The notes: generated from the sequence alone by a model not told the origin. A stretch of 64,000 nucleotides of DNA from Streptomyces sp. ITFR-21 (GCF_031844685.1 NZ_CP134605.1:2121001-2185000); one strand, 5' to 3'. Shown: positions 45,301 through 55,484, counted from the first letter of the stretch. Numbers and translations: made by a program.

Positions 45301-45566
45301 GTCCTCTGACTCCTGTCGCGCGCCGTTGCGTGACGTCGGGTGATGGCACGATCTCCCACGGCACGGGGTTGCCGCTGAGCGGCGGCACTGTGCCGGAATG
45401 GGGGTTGGTCGTGCCGGCGAGCACGGATCGGCCCCGGGTGCACGGATCAACGGTGATCACGACGGCAAGGCTATCGCTCCGACCAGGGTCTCCGTGTGCG
45501 CCGCCTTCGTACAAATGCATCGCACATCTTTTGCCCAATTGGCCAGAAACCGCGTTCCGCCCCAGG

Positions 45567-46220
45567 TCAGCCTGCTATTCGTTCGGCCACTCGAACAGCT
45601 TCGGTGAGGGTGTCCACCACCGGTACCCCGGCCGCCTCCAGACTCCGCCGGCTGCCGGAGCCGCCGGTGTAGAGGACCGCGGAAGCGCCCACGTGGGCCG
45701 CCGCCGCGGCGTCGTCCACCGCGTCGCCGATCACCACCACCCGGTCGGTGCCCACACCTTCGAGGGAGGCCAGGTGACGGGCCATCTGCTCCGCCTTGCC
45801 CGCGGTGGACGGTCCGGTGCGGCCGTCCACCCGGACGAAGTGCCGGTCGATCCCGTGCGAGGTGACCATCGGCAGCAGCAGCTCGTGCGGGGCGAGCGAG
45901 CACAGCGACTGAGTGAGGCCGGCCGACTGCCGGGCGGTGAGCAGTTCCAGGGCGCCCTCGGCCAGACCGCAGGCCTCGGCCAGGGTCCGGTAGTGCCGGT
46001 GGAAGGTCGCGTCCATGACGGCCCACTCGGCGTCGGTGGGCAGCCGGCCGATGAGCCGCTCGTAGAAGCGGGGCACCGGTACGCAGTACAGATCGCGGTA
46101 GCGGTCAAGGGTGATCGGTGGCAGGCCGAGTTCGGCGAAGGAGGCGTTGGTGGCCCCGATCACCGCGTCGATGTCGTGGAACAGGGTGCCGTTCCAGTCC
46201 CACACAAGGTGCGCGTTCAC
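45567..46220 (-). CDS. HAD-superfamily hydrolase
   Basis: A 217-residue phosphatase-like protein from a GTG start at 46220. Motif I is HLVWDWNGTLFHDIDAVIGA; the nucleophile position is the D of WDWNGT, and the usual second Asp is Asn here. Motif II is MVTSHG, and the acidic motif IV is VVVIGDAVDDAAAAAHVGA. The cap is helical. The N in place of the general acid/base Asp may change the reaction or reduce turnover. The substrate is unknown. It is monocistronic. It stands upstream of the large gdh gene on the same strand with a 266-nt gap. Confidence 0.8.
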   Translation of the reverse strand: MNAHLVWDWNGTLFHDIDAVIGATNASFAELGLPPITLDRYRDLYCVPVPRFYERLIGRLPTDAEWAVMDATFHRHYRTLAEACGLAEGALELLTARQSAGLTQSLCSLAPHELLLPMVTSHGIDRHFVRVDGRTGPSTAGKAEQMARHLASLEGVGTDRVVVIGDAVDDAAAAAHVGASAVLYTGGSGSRRSLEAAGVPVVDTLTEAVRVAERIAG

Positions 46221-46263
46221 AGGGAAAAAGGTACCCGCGCGGTGCGACAGCCCGTTTCCGGCC

Positions 46264-46272
46264 TGTGGACAA
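46264..46272 (-). promoter_or_regulatory. DnaA-box-like nonamer upstream of a HAD gene
   Basis: The minus strand reads TTGTCCACA, 44 nt upstream of the GTG start at 46220. It equals the preferred Streptomyces DnaA box. Binding is inferred. Confidence 0.35.
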
Positions 46273-46433
46273 CTCACGTCGGCCGTGCGAACTCGGGCCG
46301 CCCGCGGCCGCAAAGCCCGGCCGGACCACGGCATCCGCGCCCCGCCGGAACCCGGAATCAGGCCCGTCCCGAAGCCCCGGCGCGGACTCCGGGCGGACGC
46401 CGCCCCGGCCGGAGTCCGCGCCGAACCCCCCGT

Positions 46434-46940
46434 TCATCCGATCAGGTTGGGAATCTCCTGCGTCGCGTACCACAGCAGTTCGTGGTCCTCGGCCCCGTCC
46501 ACCGTGAACTGAGCGTCGTCGTCCCCGGCGTCGGCCGCCCCCAACGCGGCGGCGGCCTCGCGGACATCGTGCTCGGCCCCGTCCGCGTCCAGATGGACGG
46601 CCGCGGCCCTGGCCAGCGGGACGCTCCTGCTCAGCCGCACCTCGCCCAACGCCGCCGGGTCCAGGCCGAGGTCCGGGTCGTACCGCACCTCGCCGTCGCC
46701 GACGTCCACCGCGAGCACCACCCGGCGGCGCGGCACGTCCGGATGCGTGGCCAGCAGCCGCAGCGACGACTGGGCCGCACGCGTCAACGCCGCGTACTCC
46801 AGTTCCTCTATGTCGTCGGAGACGTACCACTCGCGCAGGCTGGGCGTCACGGCATAGGCGTCCAGCGGTCCAGGCCCTATCTCGCCTGCCTTGTACGCCT
46901 CGGCGAGCCCGCTCAGCGTGGTGGGAATGTAGACGCGCAT
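46434..46940 (-). CDS. DUF6912 family conserved protein
   Basis: A 168-residue soluble, acidic protein. It starts MRVYIPTTLSGLAEAYKAGE, includes AYAVTPSLREWYVSDDIEEL and YAALTRAAQSSLRLLA, and ends near YATQEIPNLIG, all features of a conserved actinobacterial family of unknown function. The ATG at 46940 is clear. It is divergent from the Rv3235-family gene across 140 nt. The conserved location next to secA hints at a housekeeping role, but none is known. Confidence 0.8.
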   Translation of the reverse strand: MRVYIPTTLSGLAEAYKAGEIGPGPLDAYAVTPSLREWYVSDDIEELEYAALTRAAQSSLRLLATHPDVPRRRVVLAVDVGDGEVRYDPDLGLDPAALGEVRLSRSVPLARAAAVHLDADGAEHDVREAAAALGAADAGDDDAQFTVDGAEDHELLWYATQEIPNLIG

Positions 46941-47080
46941 GGCGTGAAGCATACGTGCGCGACCATCCAGATAGGTGAATCTCGCGCGGGCCCCCGACAG
47001 CCGCCCGCCCGTTTGCCCCGAACTCCCGCGGCCCCCTACAACCGGCCCTACCACCCGGTAACGATCTTGGGAGCCCACCC

Positions 47081-47620
47081 ATGCGCGGCCCAGCCCTGCC
47101 TCCGCCCACCCCGTCGCCCTCCGCTCCTGCGGCCCGCCGCCCGGCCGGCGCCGCACCGCCCGGCCGCCGCGACACCCGCCGCCCGCCGAACCGGCCGAGC
47201 CCCGCCCCGCGCCCCGCCCCGCTTCCCGCCACGGCTCCCGCGGCCGCGCCCGCCGGGCCCCGCGCCCCACGCCCGCTCCCGCCCCACGTCTGGTTCGCCG
47301 GCCGGCTGCTCGACGTCCTGACCGGTCGGCGGCCCCTGACCTGCCTGGCCGGACGGGTCCGCGACGAGGCGTACCAGCGGCTGTGGGAGCTGCACGCGGC
47401 CCGCACCGACTGGCGCCACCGGGTCCGGGGCCGTACCCCTTACGTGTACCGCTGCCGCGTTTTCCGTACCACCGGCGGGGCCCTCGAAGTGGCCGCCGTC
47501 GTCGCGCTCGACCAGGACGTCTTCCGGGCCCTGGCCTTCCGCATCGAACCCGGCGACGACGAGTCGGGCCCCGGCTACGGCGCCGCCCGCTGGCGCTGCA
47601 CCGCAGTGGCCGCCCGATGA
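47081..47620 (+). CDS. Rv3235-family protein
   Basis: A 179-residue protein. The first 70 residues are Pro/Ala/Arg-rich and likely disordered. The conserved C-terminal domain includes WFAGRLLDVLTGRRPLTCLA, VYRCRVFRTTGGALEVAAVV and ALAFRIEPGDDE. The family is found next to secA across actinobacteria (Rv3235 in M. tuberculosis lies beside secA1 on the chromosome as I remember it), but its function is not established. It converges on secA, with a strong bidirectional terminator between them. Confidence 0.8.
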   Translation: MRGPALPPPTPSPSAPAARRPAGAAPPGRRDTRRPPNRPSPAPRPAPLPATAPAAAPAGPRAPRPLPPHVWFAGRLLDVLTGRRPLTCLAGRVRDEAYQRLWELHAARTDWRHRVRGRTPYVYRCRVFRTTGGALEVAAVVALDQDVFRALAFRIEPGDDESGPGYGAARWRCTAVAAR

Positions 47621-47740
47621 CGCCGGCGACCGGCTGCCGTACGGGGACCGGGCCGGCAGGGTCCGCCGCGGAGGACCGCGCGCCCCGCGGCCACCGGCCG
47701 CACCCGCCGGGCCGCCGGCCGCGTGCCCCCGGGCACACGG

Positions 47741-47781
47741 CCGGCTCGGGGCCGGACCTTGACGGTCCGGCCCCGAGCCGG
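47741..47781. terminator. Bidirectional terminator between secA and the Rv3235-family gene
   Basis: A perfect 18-bp stem, CCGGCTCGGGGCCGGACC at 47741-47758 with its complement at 47764-47781, around a TTGAC loop. It lies 25 nt after secA and 120 nt after the convergent gene. Confidence 0.85.
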
Positions 47782-47805
47782 TGGAACTGCCGCGTACCGC
47801 GCGCG

Positions 47806-50610
47806 CTACTTCTTGCGCCGCCGGCCGCCCCTGGCCGCCCGGCGGCGCTCGGCGCGGGTCGTCTGGCTCTCGTCCTCGGCGGCGCCGCCCGCGTCCACCG
47901 CGGCACCGGCGAAGTCGCCCTCGACGACCCCGCCCTCGCCGTCCACCGAGGGGGCGGAGAAGTGCAGCCGGTCGGCCCGCTTGGGGGCGTCCAGGCCCTT
48001 GGCGCGGATCTCCGGCCGGGCGTCCTTGACCAGCGACGGCGGCGTGTCCTGGACCGCGGCCGCGACCGGGACCTCCTCGACCTGCTGCTCGACCTGGACT
48101 TCCAGGTTGAACAGGTAGCCGACGGACTCCTCCTTGATGCCGTCCATCATGGCCGTGAACATGTCGAAGCCCTCACGCTGGTACTCCACCAGCGGGTCGC
48201 GCTGCGCCATCGCGCGCAGCCCGATGCCCTCCTGGAGGTAGTCCATCTCGTAGAGGTGCTCACGCCACTTGCGGTCCAGCACGGAAAGCACCACACGCCG
48301 CTCCAGCTCGCGCATGATCTCCTCACCGAGCTGCTTCTCCCGCTCGGCGTACTGTTCGTGGATGTCGTCCTTGACCGACTCGGCGATGAACTCGGCGGTG
48401 ATACCGGCCCGGTCGCCGGCCGCCTCCTCCAGCTCCTCGACGGTGGTCTTGGCCGGGTAGAGCTGCTTGAAGGCGCCCCACAGCCGCTCCAGGTCCCAGT
48501 CCTCGGCGAAGCCCTCGCGGGTCTCGGCGTCGATGTACGCGTCGATGGTGTCGTCCATGAAGTGCTGCACCTGCTCGTGCAGGTCCTCGCCCTCCAGGAC
48601 GCGGCGGCGCTCGCCGTAGATGACCTCGCGCTGCCGGTTGAGCACCTCGTCGTACTTGAGGACGTTCTTGCGGATCTCGAAGTTCTGCTGCTCCACCTGC
48701 GACTGGGCGGAGGCGATGGCCCGGGTGACCATCTTGTTCTCGATCGGCACGTCGTCCGGCACGTTCGCCATGGACATCACGCGCTCGACCATCTGCGCTT
48801 TGAACAGCCGCATCAGGTCGTCGCCCAGCGAGAGGTAGAAACGGGACTCGCCGGGGTCGCCCTGCCGGCCGCTGCGGCCGCGGAGCTGGTTGTCGATCCG
48901 GCGCGACTCGTGGCGCTCGGTGCCCAGCACGTACAGGCCGCCGAGCTCCTTGACCTCCTCGAACTCGGCCTTGACGGCCGCCGCGGCGCGCTCGAGCGCC
49001 TCGGGGAGGGCAGCGGCCCACTCCTCGACGTGCTCGCCCGGGTCGAGGCCGCGCTGCCGCAGCTCCGCCTCGGCGAGGTCGTCGGGGTTGCCGCCGAGCT
49101 TGATGTCGGTACCGCGGCCGGCCATGTTGGTCGCGACGGTGACCGCGCCCTTGCGGCCCGCCTGGGCCACGATGGACGCCTCACGGTCGTGCTGCTTGGC
49201 GTTGAGCACCTCGTGCGGCACCCCGCGCTTGGACAGCTGCGCCGACAGGTACTCCGACTTCTCAACGGAGACGGTGCCGACCAGGACCGGTTGGCCCTTC
49301 TCGTGCTTCTCCACGATGTCCTCGACCACGGCCGCGAACTTCGCCTCTTCCGTGCGGTAGATCAGGTCCGGCTTGTCGAGGCGCTGCATCGGGCGGTTGG
49401 TCGGGATCGGGACCACGCCGAGCTTGTAGATCTGGTGGAACTCCGCGGCCTCGGTCATCGCCGTACCGGTCATACCGCAGAGCTTGTCGTACAGGCGGAA
49501 GAAGTTCTGCAGGGTGATCGTGGCGAGCGTCTGGTTCTCGTCCTTGATGTCCACCCCCTCCTTCGCCTCAATCGCCTGGTGCATGCCCTCGTTGTAGCGG
49601 CGGCCGGCGAGGATACGGCCGGTGTGCTCGTCGACGATCATGACTTCGCCGTCCAGGACGACGTAGTCCTTGTCGTTCTTGTAGAGCTCCTTGGCCTTGA
49701 TGGCGTTGTTCAGATAACCGACGAGCGGGGTGTTGACCGACTCGTAGAGGTTGTCGATGCCGAGCCAGTCCTCGACCTTGGTGACGCCGGACTCGTGGAT
49801 GGCGACGGTGCGCTTCTTCTCGTCCACGTCGTAGTCGCCGGTCTCCTCCTTGCCGAGGCCGCCGGCCTCGCCGCGGTTGAGCCGCTTCACCAGGCGGGCG
49901 AAGTCGCTGTACCACTTGGTGGCCTGGTCGGCAGGACCGGAGATGATCAGCGGGGTGCGGGCCTCGTCGACGAGGATCGAGTCGACCTCGTCGACGATCG
50001 CGAAGTTGTGGCCGCGCTGGACCAGTTCGTCCTTCGACCACGCCATGTTGTCGCGCAGGTAGTCGAAGCCGAATTCGTTGTTGGTGCCATAGGTGATGTC
50101 ACAGGCGTACTGCTCGCGGCGCTCGGCCGGCGACATGTTCGCCAGGATGCAGCCGACCTCCAGGCCGAGGAACTTGTGCACCCGGCCCATCCACTCCGAG
50201 TCGCGCTCGGCGAGGTAGTCGTTGACGGTGATGAGGTGCACGCCCTTGCCGGAGATGGCGTTCAGATAAGCGGGCAGGGTGCCGACCAGGGTCTTGCCCT
50301 CGCCGGTGCGCATCTCGGCGACATAACCGAGGTGCAGGGCCGCACCGCCCATGATCTGTACGTCGTAGTGGCGCTGTCCCAGAACGCGTTTGGCCGCCTC
50401 CCGAACGGTGGCGAACGCCTCAGGCAGCAGGTCGTCGAGCGACTCGCCCTCTTGATAGCGCTGCTTGTACTCGTCGGTGAGGGCCCTCAGCTCGGCATCG
50501 GAAAGGTTGAGGAAATCCTCTTCGATGGAATTGACCTGGTCCGCGATGCGGTGCAGCTTGCGCAGGATCTTGCCTTCACCTGCACGCATGATCTTGCTGA
50601 TGACGGACAC
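47806..50610 (-). CDS. secA: Preprotein translocase ATPase SecA
   Basis: A 934-residue motor that drives unfolded precursors through SecYEG. Walker A is MRTGEGKT (residues 100-107), and the DEAD-like motif [20 protein letters not shown] follows. The preprotein cross-linking region carries [20 protein letters not shown]. Motifs of NBD2 include [18 protein letters not shown] and [20 protein letters not shown]. The C-terminus is acidic-linker plus basic tail ([13 protein letters not shown]) and lacks the CxC...CH zinc element found in SecA proteins that bind SecB. The GTG at 50610 has a strong AAGGAG ribosome site. It is essential and cytosolic/membrane-associated. Confidence 0.97.
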   Translation of the reverse strand: MSVISKIMRAGEGKILRKLHRIADQVNSIEEDFLNLSDAELRALTDEYKQRYQEGESLDDLLPEAFATVREAAKRVLGQRHYDVQIMGGAALHLGYVAEMRTGEGKTLVGTLPAYLNAISGKGVHLITVNDYLAERDSEWMGRVHKFLGLEVGCILANMSPAERREQYACDITYGTNNEFGFDYLRDNMAWSKDELVQRGHNFAIVDEVDSILVDEARTPLIISGPADQATKWYSDFARLVKRLNRGEAGGLGKEETGDYDVDEKKRTVAIHESGVTKVEDWLGIDNLYESVNTPLVGYLNNAIKAKELYKNDKDYVVLDGEVMIVDEHTGRILAGRRYNEGMHQAIEAKEGVDIKDENQTLATITLQNFFRLYDKLCGMTGTAMTEAAEFHQIYKLGVVPIPTNRPMQRLDKPDLIYRTEEAKFAAVVEDIVEKHEKGQPVLVGTVSVEKSEYLSAQLSKRGVPHEVLNAKQHDREASIVAQAGRKGAVTVATNMAGRGTDIKLGGNPDDLAEAELRQRGLDPGEHVEEWAAALPEALERAAAAVKAEFEEVKELGGLYVLGTERHESRRIDNQLRGRSGRQGDPGESRFYLSLGDDLMRLFKAQMVERVMSMANVPDDVPIENKMVTRAIASAQSQVEQQNFEIRKNVLKYDEVLNRQREVIYGERRRVLEGEDLHEQVQHFMDDTIDAYIDAETREGFAEDWDLERLWGAFKQLYPAKTTVEELEEAAGDRAGITAEFIAESVKDDIHEQYAEREKQLGEEIMRELERRVVLSVLDRKWREHLYEMDYLQEGIGLRAMAQRDPLVEYQREGFDMFTAMMDGIKEESVGYLFNLEVQVEQQVEEVPVAAAVQDTPPSLVKDARPEIRAKGLDAPKRADRLHFSAPSVDGEGGVVEGDFAGAAVDAGGAAEDESQTTRAERRRAARGGRRRKK

Positions 50611-50849
50611 GTAGGCTGGCTCCTTGCCGGTCGGGCCTGGCGCGGCTCCCGCGCTGGCACAGCGGGGGGTTCTCGACTGTCTCGGACGGTGTACGGACGG
50701 TCTCGGCCCGGCTGCAACGGCCATGGTAAGCGAGGAGACCAGGAGGCCGGGAGGCCCGGTGGAGCCAAAACGGTTTTCCGGCGGCCCCGGGGCTCGGTGA
50801 TACTCGGCCGCAGGTCCGTTGGCGTCTCACCCGGAAGGCACGGTCCCGT

Positions 50850-51434
50850 ATGGAGCCGATCACCCTGACCACCGACCGCCTGCTGCTGCGCCCGTTCGAA
50901 CCCGACGACGCGGACGCGGTGTACAAGGCGTGCCAGGACCCGGACATCCCGCGCTGGACGAACGTACCCGCGCCCTACACCCCGCAGCACGCGGCCGACT
51001 TCATCGGCAGGACCTGCCCCGACGGCTGGCGGGACGACACCCGCTACAACTTCGGCGTCTTCACCCGGGACACCGGCGCCCTGGTCGGCTCCATGGGTTT
51101 GGTGAGGCTGCGGCGCCTGCCCGCCCCCGACCACGAGGCCGAGCTCGGCTACTGGACGGCCAAGGAGCGGCGCGGCAACGGCTTCACCGTCGAGGCCACC
51201 CGCGCGATCTGCGACTGGGCGTTCGGGACGCTCGGCGTGGAGCGGATCGAGTGGTACGCCGAGGCCGGCAACGAGGGCTCCCGCGCGGTGGCCCGCAAGC
51301 TGGGCTTCGTCATGGAGGGCGTGATCCGCTCGAAGATCATCCACGAGGGCACGCGCCGGGACGCCTGGTCCGGTTCCCTGCTGCCGTCGGACTGGGACCG
51401 GGCGCAAGCCACCGCGTACCTGCCCCACCCGTAG
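50850..51434 (+). CDS. GNAT N-acetyltransferase, RimJ/RimL type
   Basis: A 194-residue acetyltransferase. The fold is visible from the start, MEPITLTTDRLLLRPFEPDD, through AELGYWTAKERRGNGFTVEA, the acetyl-CoA pyrophosphate loop RRGNG, to GNEGSRAVARKLGFVMEGVI. RimJ/RimL relatives acetylate N-termini of ribosomal proteins or small amines. The substrate cannot be read from sequence. Divergent from secA. A short hairpin follows at about 51458-51473. Confidence 0.85.
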   Translation: MEPITLTTDRLLLRPFEPDDADAVYKACQDPDIPRWTNVPAPYTPQHAADFIGRTCPDGWRDDTRYNFGVFTRDTGALVGSMGLVRLRRLPAPDHEAELGYWTAKERRGNGFTVEATRAICDWAFGTLGVERIEWYAEAGNEGSRAVARKLGFVMEGVIRSKIIHEGTRRDAWSGSLLPSDWDRAQATAYLPHP

Positions 51435-51585
51435 GAGAGGTAGAGGTAGAAGGAGAAGGAGCCGGGCGGCTCCCCCCACGCCATTGGGCCGCGCACGGCC
51501 GGGGGACGCGGCGCGGGCCGGACGCCCGCGCAGGCCGCCCGCGCAGGCCGGGACGACTGTCAGCGGGTGGATCTACCCTTTCGCC

Positions 51586-52773
51586 ATGACGCTCCTCCCG
51601 CCGCCGCAGCTCACCTTGTCCGCCGACGAGGCCCGCAGGATCGCGCTCAGGGCCCAGGGGTTCCTCGGCGCCCCCGATCGGCGGGCCGGCGTCCGCGGGG
51701 TGCTGAGGTCACTGGGCGCTGTGCAGCTCGACACCATCTCCGTGCTGGCCAGGTCGCACGAGCTGATCCCGTACGCCCGCCTGGGCGCGGTGGGCCGGGA
51801 CGCGGTGGAGCGCGCGTACTGGACCGACAACCACGCCTTCGAGTACTGGTCGCACGCCGCCTGCATCCTCCCCGTCGAAGAGTGGCCGCATTTCGCCTTC
51901 CGCCGCCGGGCGCTGCGGGCCCGCGGCCACCGCTGGCACGTGCTCGCCGACGCCGACCGCTCCACCGCCGCCGTCCTCGACCAGCTCAAGGCCGAGGGCC
52001 CGCTGAACTCCACGCAGCTCGGCGGCGCCAAGAACGGCGGCCCCTGGTGGGACTGGTCCGAGACGAAGATCGCGGTGGAATGGCTGCTGGACACCGGCGA
52101 GGTGGTCTGCACCGAGCGACGCGGCTGGAAGCGCGTCTACGACCTGGCCGAGCGCGCCGTCCCCACCGGCCTGCTGCACGACGACCTGGACGACGCCGAG
52201 TGCATGCGCCGGCTGGTCGCTCAGGCGGGGGCGGCACTCGGTGTGGCCACCCGGTCCGACCTCGCGGACTACCACCGGCTCAAGGGTGAGCAGGTCACCG
52301 CGGTGATCGGGGACACCGGTCTGGTCCCGGTGGAGGTCGAGGGCTGGGGCAGGCCCGCCTGGGCCGACCCGGCGGCGCTGGCGAGCGAGCCGCGCGGCCG
52401 GCACCGCACGACGCTGCTGTCCCCCTTCGACTCACTGGTATGGGACCGGCCGCGCACCGAGCGGATCTTCGGCTTCACCCACCGGCTGGAGGCGTACACC
52501 CCCAAGCCGAAGCGGGTGCACGGCTACTTCGCGATGCCGCTGCTGGCGGGCGGCAGGCTGGTAGGGCGGGTGGACCCGGCCCGCGAGGGCCGGACCCTGG
52601 TGGCCCGGCAGGTGACCCTGGACGGGCCGAAGGCGGTACAACCCGCCGCCGACGCCATCACCGAGGCGGCCGGCTGGGTCGGCTGCACGGCGACACGGGT
52701 GGAGAGGGTACTGCCCGAGACGCTGCGCGCACCCCTGGCGGACGCGCTCCAGCACGCCCACGGCTCCGCCTGA
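51586..52773 (+). CDS. AlkX/YcaQ-like winged-helix protein (HTH_42 family), possible DNA glycosylase
   Basis: A 395-residue protein of the winged-helix family that includes the interstrand-crosslink glycosylases AlkZ and YcaQ (AlkX). The N-terminus has ARRIALRAQGFLG, then GAVQLDTISVLARSHELIPY, where the QLD triplet matches the QxD signature of the YcaQ-like branch. Later motifs are NHAFEYWSHAACILPVEEWP and LLSPFDSLVWDRPRTERIFG. By family it would excise bulky N7-alkylguanine or unhook crosslinks. Streptomycetes carry both housekeeping and resistance versions. The ATG at 51586 is chosen by family start. It converges on the NarL-type regulator with only 45 nt between stops. Confidence 0.85.
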   Translation: MTLLPPPQLTLSADEARRIALRAQGFLGAPDRRAGVRGVLRSLGAVQLDTISVLARSHELIPYARLGAVGRDAVERAYWTDNHAFEYWSHAACILPVEEWPHFAFRRRALRARGHRWHVLADADRSTAAVLDQLKAEGPLNSTQLGGAKNGGPWWDWSETKIAVEWLLDTGEVVCTERRGWKRVYDLAERAVPTGLLHDDLDDAECMRRLVAQAGAALGVATRSDLADYHRLKGEQVTAVIGDTGLVPVEVEGWGRPAWADPAALASEPRGRHRTTLLSPFDSLVWDRPRTERIFGFTHRLEAYTPKPKRVHGYFAMPLLAGGRLVGRVDPAREGRTLVARQVTLDGPKAVQPAADAITEAAGWVGCTATRVERVLPETLRAPLADALQHAHGSA

Positions 52774-52818
52774 CCCCGCCCCCGTGCTCCACGCCGGGCC
52801 GGCCGGCCCCGCGCCCGG

Positions 52819-53559
52819 CTAGCGGATCTCCAGGATCTTCTCGCGCATCGCGTACACCACCGCCTCCATCCGGGAGTGCAGCTGCAGCTTCTCCAGGATG
52901 TTGCGTACGTGGTTCTTCACGGTGTTCTCGCTGATGAACAGCTGCTTGGCGATGTCCCGGTTGTTCAACCCGGTCGCCACCAGCTTGAGCACTTCCAGCT
53001 CCCGGTCGGTGAGCTTGGGCGCGGGCAGCAGCCGCCGCTCGTCGGTGCGCTGGATCATCGACTTGAACTCGGTCAGCAGCTTCGACGCCATCGACGGACT
53101 GATCTGCGACTGCCCGTCCGCGACCGCCCGGATCGCGGTCGCCACCTCGTCGGTGGAGATCTCCTTGAGCAGATAGCCGGTCGCCCCGGCCTTGATCGCC
53201 TCGTAGAGGTCGGCTTCCTCGTCGCTTATCGTCAGCATGATGATCTTGGCGCTCGGCACGACCTCCTTGATCGAGGTGCACGCCTCGATCCCACCGCGCC
53301 GCGGCATCCGCACATCCATCAGCACGATGTCCGGCAGCAGGTCGGCTGCCTTCTCCAGCGCCTCGGCGCCGTCTCCCGCCTCCCCGACGACCTGGATGTC
53401 CTCCTCCTGCGCGAGGACGATCTCCAGTCCCCGCCGGAACAGCGCGTGATCGTCCACCACCAGTACCCGGATGGGTTCGGCACGGGCCGGGCTCACGGGC
53501 GGCGCGTCATAGGGGACCGGGCCGCGCGCGCCGGGAGCCCCGTGGTCGAAATCCGGCAT
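52819..53559 (-). CDS. Orphan NarL/FixJ-type response regulator
   Basis: A 246-residue two-domain regulator. A 28-residue disordered start precedes the receiver: [15 protein letters not shown], phosphorylation site D82 in [17 protein letters not shown] and LLKEI. The C-terminal LuxR-type HTH is [20 protein letters not shown] and [17 protein letters not shown]. No histidine kinase gene is adjacent, so its input is unknown. A GGGAGGA ribosome site precedes the ATG at 53559. The high conservation of this orphan near hpf and secA in streptomycetes suggests a core role in development or stress. It lies 111 nt after hpf on the same strand, with a hairpin between. Confidence 0.92.
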   Translation of the reverse strand: MPDFDHGAPGARGPVPYDAPPVSPARAEPIRVLVVDDHALFRRGLEIVLAQEEDIQVVGEAGDGAEALEKAADLLPDIVLMDVRMPRRGGIEACTSIKEVVPSAKIIMLTISDEEADLYEAIKAGATGYLLKEISTDEVATAIRAVADGQSQISPSMASKLLTEFKSMIQRTDERRLLPAPKLTDRELEVLKLVATGLNNRDIAKQLFISENTVKNHVRNILEKLQLHSRMEAVVYAMREKILEIR

Positions 53560-53620
53560 CAGATCCTCCCCTACAGACCAGAGTTGGGCACTGGTCCAGC
53601 ATTTCACGTCCCCGCACGGT

Positions 53621-53649
53621 GGTGCCCCCAGGACAACCCCGGGGGCACC
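53621..53649 (-). terminator. Terminator hairpin after hpf
   Basis: A 9-bp stem, GGTGCCCCC at 53621-53629 with GGGGGCACC at 53641-53649, begins 20 nt beyond the hpf stop. It separates hpf from the downstream response regulator gene. Confidence 0.6.
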
Positions 53650-53669
53650 GACTGCCGCCTGTCTGCCGG

Positions 53670-54359
53670 TCAGGCTCCGTGGCGCAGCGCGTCGCCCGCG
53701 CCGGCCGGCTCCGGCGTTCCCGCCCCGTCCGCGTTCAGATGGATGACGCCGTAGTCGTAACCGTGCCGGCGGTAGACCACGCTCGGCAGCCCGGTCTCCC
53801 GGTCGACGAACAGGTAGAAGTCGTGCCCGACCAGCTCCATCTCGTAGAGCGCCTGGTCGAGTGCCATCGGCGTGGCGGCATGCGTCTTCTCCCGGACCAC
53901 CATCGGCCCGTCACCGCGCACCTCCACCGGACCGACCTTCCTGATCGGCACTCCGTCAGCGGTGTGGTCGGCGGCGAACTCCCCGTCCCCATCCATCAAA
54001 GCCGTCCCCGGCACCCGCGCCGGGACCTCCGCGGCCGGCGTCCGGCCGCTCCCCCGGCGGGTGTGTCGCTTACTCGCGGCCTTGCGCAGCCGCGCCTCCA
54101 GCTTGGTGACCGCCGCGTCCAGCGCCGCGTACGGGTCCCCCGCCGCGGCTTCGGCCCGCACCACAGGACCGCGGGTGTTCAGCGTGATCTCCACGCGGTC
54201 GGCGTGATCCGCCTGTCGCGGGTTGAGCTCCTTGGACACCTCGACGTCGAGGCTGATCACCTTGCCGTCGAGCTTCTGGATCTTGTCCAGTTTCTCGGCC
54301 ACATGCTTGCGGAACCTTTCAGGCACCTCTGTCTTGCGGCCTTTGACGACGATGTCCAC
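53670..54359 (-). CDS. hpf: Long-form ribosome hibernation-promoting factor
   Basis: A 229-residue long HPF that binds the 30S subunit and dimerises ribosomes into inactive 100S particles in stationary phase or stress. The N-terminal S30AE domain is [20 protein letters not shown] through [11 protein letters not shown] and [17 protein letters not shown] linker (residues about 100-150) leads to the C-terminal dimerisation domain [20 protein letters not shown] and [13 protein letters not shown]. The start is a GTG at 54359 with GGA upstream. It is followed by a hairpin and an orphan response regulator gene. Confidence 0.94.
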   Translation of the reverse strand: MDIVVKGRKTEVPERFRKHVAEKLDKIQKLDGKVISLDVEVSKELNPRQADHADRVEITLNTRGPVVRAEAAAGDPYAALDAAVTKLEARLRKAASKRHTRRGSGRTPAAEVPARVPGTALMDGDGEFAADHTADGVPIRKVGPVEVRGDGPMVVREKTHAATPMALDQALYEMELVGHDFYLFVDRETGLPSVVYRRHGYDYGVIHLNADGAGTPEPAGAGDALRHGA

Positions 54360-54614
54360 GCAGAACTCCGTTCCGGATCACCCCGTTGACCGGGGGCGAT
54401 CCCTTTCTGAGGCCGAACCGGATCCCAGACCCCGTCCGGCGCTGCGTCGGCTGCTGCCTCGCCGCCCGGGACATCCGGGATGCGAAGCCGCGGCTTTCAC
54501 CTCCTTCTGCCCCACGGGGAAGTTCAACACCTCACGTGCCCGCTTCCCCTGTTCCCTCTCTCCCGAACATAGACCCGGAGAGTAGGGGTCGGCATCCCCA
54601 ACGACACGCATCGT

Positions 54615-55379
54615 TCATTTGAATGAACCGCCTCCTCCACTGCCGGTCCTCTGCGCCGCCACCTGTCCCTGACCACTGCCGTCACCCGCGGAGGCGACCG
54701 CCTCCGGATCGCGCGGACCGGCCACCACCGCCGCTCCGGCGACCCGTCCGCCTGCCACCGCCACCGCACGCGCCGCCACGGTCAGTGAGGCTCCGGTGGT
54801 CATCAGGTCGTCGACCAGCACCACCGGAACGGCACTCAGCAAGGACGCCCCGCTCCCGTCGACCGCCACCGCGCCGGCGAGGTTGACCAGCCGCTCGGCC
54901 GCCGTCAGCTCGGACTGGTCGGCGACCGGCCGCCACTGCCGCAGCAGACTCGCCGCCCTGGCCGGCACACCCTGCCGGCGCAGTTCCCTGGCCGCCGCCC
55001 GGGCCATCCGGGCGGTCGCGTCGTGCCCGCGCCGGGCCACCGCCCGCCGCGCCGAGGGCACCGGCACCACCAGCAGCGGACCCGCGGCGCCCACCTGCCG
55101 TACCGCCGTGGCCAGTGCGACGCCCAATGGCCCGGCCAGCCCCAGCGCACCCCGCTCCTTGTGCGCCAGGACCACCGCCCGCACCTCGTCGCCGTACCGG
55201 CCGGCGGCGTAGACCGGTGGCAACCCGGGCGGCTCCGGGGACGGCCGCACGCGCCGTACCGAGGCCGCCCCGCCCAGCAGCCCCGTGCACCGCCCGCACA
55301 ACTCCGTCCGCGGCAGCCCGCACCCCGCGCAGTCCACCGGCAGTACCAGCCCGGTGATCTCCTGCCACCAGCCCCGCAT
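54615..55379 (-). CDS. ComF family phosphoribosyltransferase-like protein
   Basis: A 254-residue protein. An N-terminal zinc-finger-like cluster (VDCAGCGLPRTELCGRC, four cysteines) precedes a type I phosphoribosyltransferase fold with the PRPP motif VVLVDDLMTTGAS and GHDATARMARAAARELRRQG. ComF proteins act in DNA uptake in naturally competent bacteria. In Streptomyces their role is unknown, so a nucleic-acid or nucleotide-salvage role is only possible. It lies downstream of lpqB in the mtrAB-lpqB cluster, a conserved actinobacterial order, with a 105-nt gap. Confidence 0.88.
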   Translation of the reverse strand: MRGWWQEITGLVLPVDCAGCGLPRTELCGRCTGLLGGAASVRRVRPSPEPPGLPPVYAAGRYGDEVRAVVLAHKERGALGLAGPLGVALATAVRQVGAAGPLLVVPVPSARRAVARRGHDATARMARAAARELRRQGVPARAASLLRQWRPVADQSELTAAERLVNLAGAVAVDGSGASLLSAVPVVLVDDLMTTGASLTVAARAVAVAGGRVAGAAVVAGPRDPEAVASAGDGSGQGQVAAQRTGSGGGGSFK

Positions 55380-55432
55380 ACGTCCACTGTGCGGCTCGGG
55401 CGACCGGCGCCGCCAGTCACTCGTTCGAGGGC

Positions 55433-55441
55433 TGTGGACAA
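55433..55441 (-). promoter_or_regulatory. DnaA-box-like nonamer upstream of comF
   Basis: The minus strand reads TTGTCCACA between lpqB and comF, 54 nt upstream of the comF start at 55379. It matches the preferred Streptomyces box. Binding is inferred. Confidence 0.35.
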
Positions 55442-55484
55442 CTCCCGGCCCGCGAACACGCCGGCCGAACCGCCCGCCCCCGCC

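Noticed and set aside
40315..45309. Very long plus-strand open frame opposite the glutamate dehydrogenase gene
   Set aside because: It is a G+C-bias shadow of the real gene. Its translation is Val/Gly/Arg/Leu-rich without motifs, while the minus strand reads a recognisable enzyme.
47383..50868. Long plus-strand open frame opposite secA
   Set aside because: It is antisense to a motif-complete secA and has a repetitive Leu/Val/Asp/Gly composition, as expected from the complementary frame of a G+C-rich gene.
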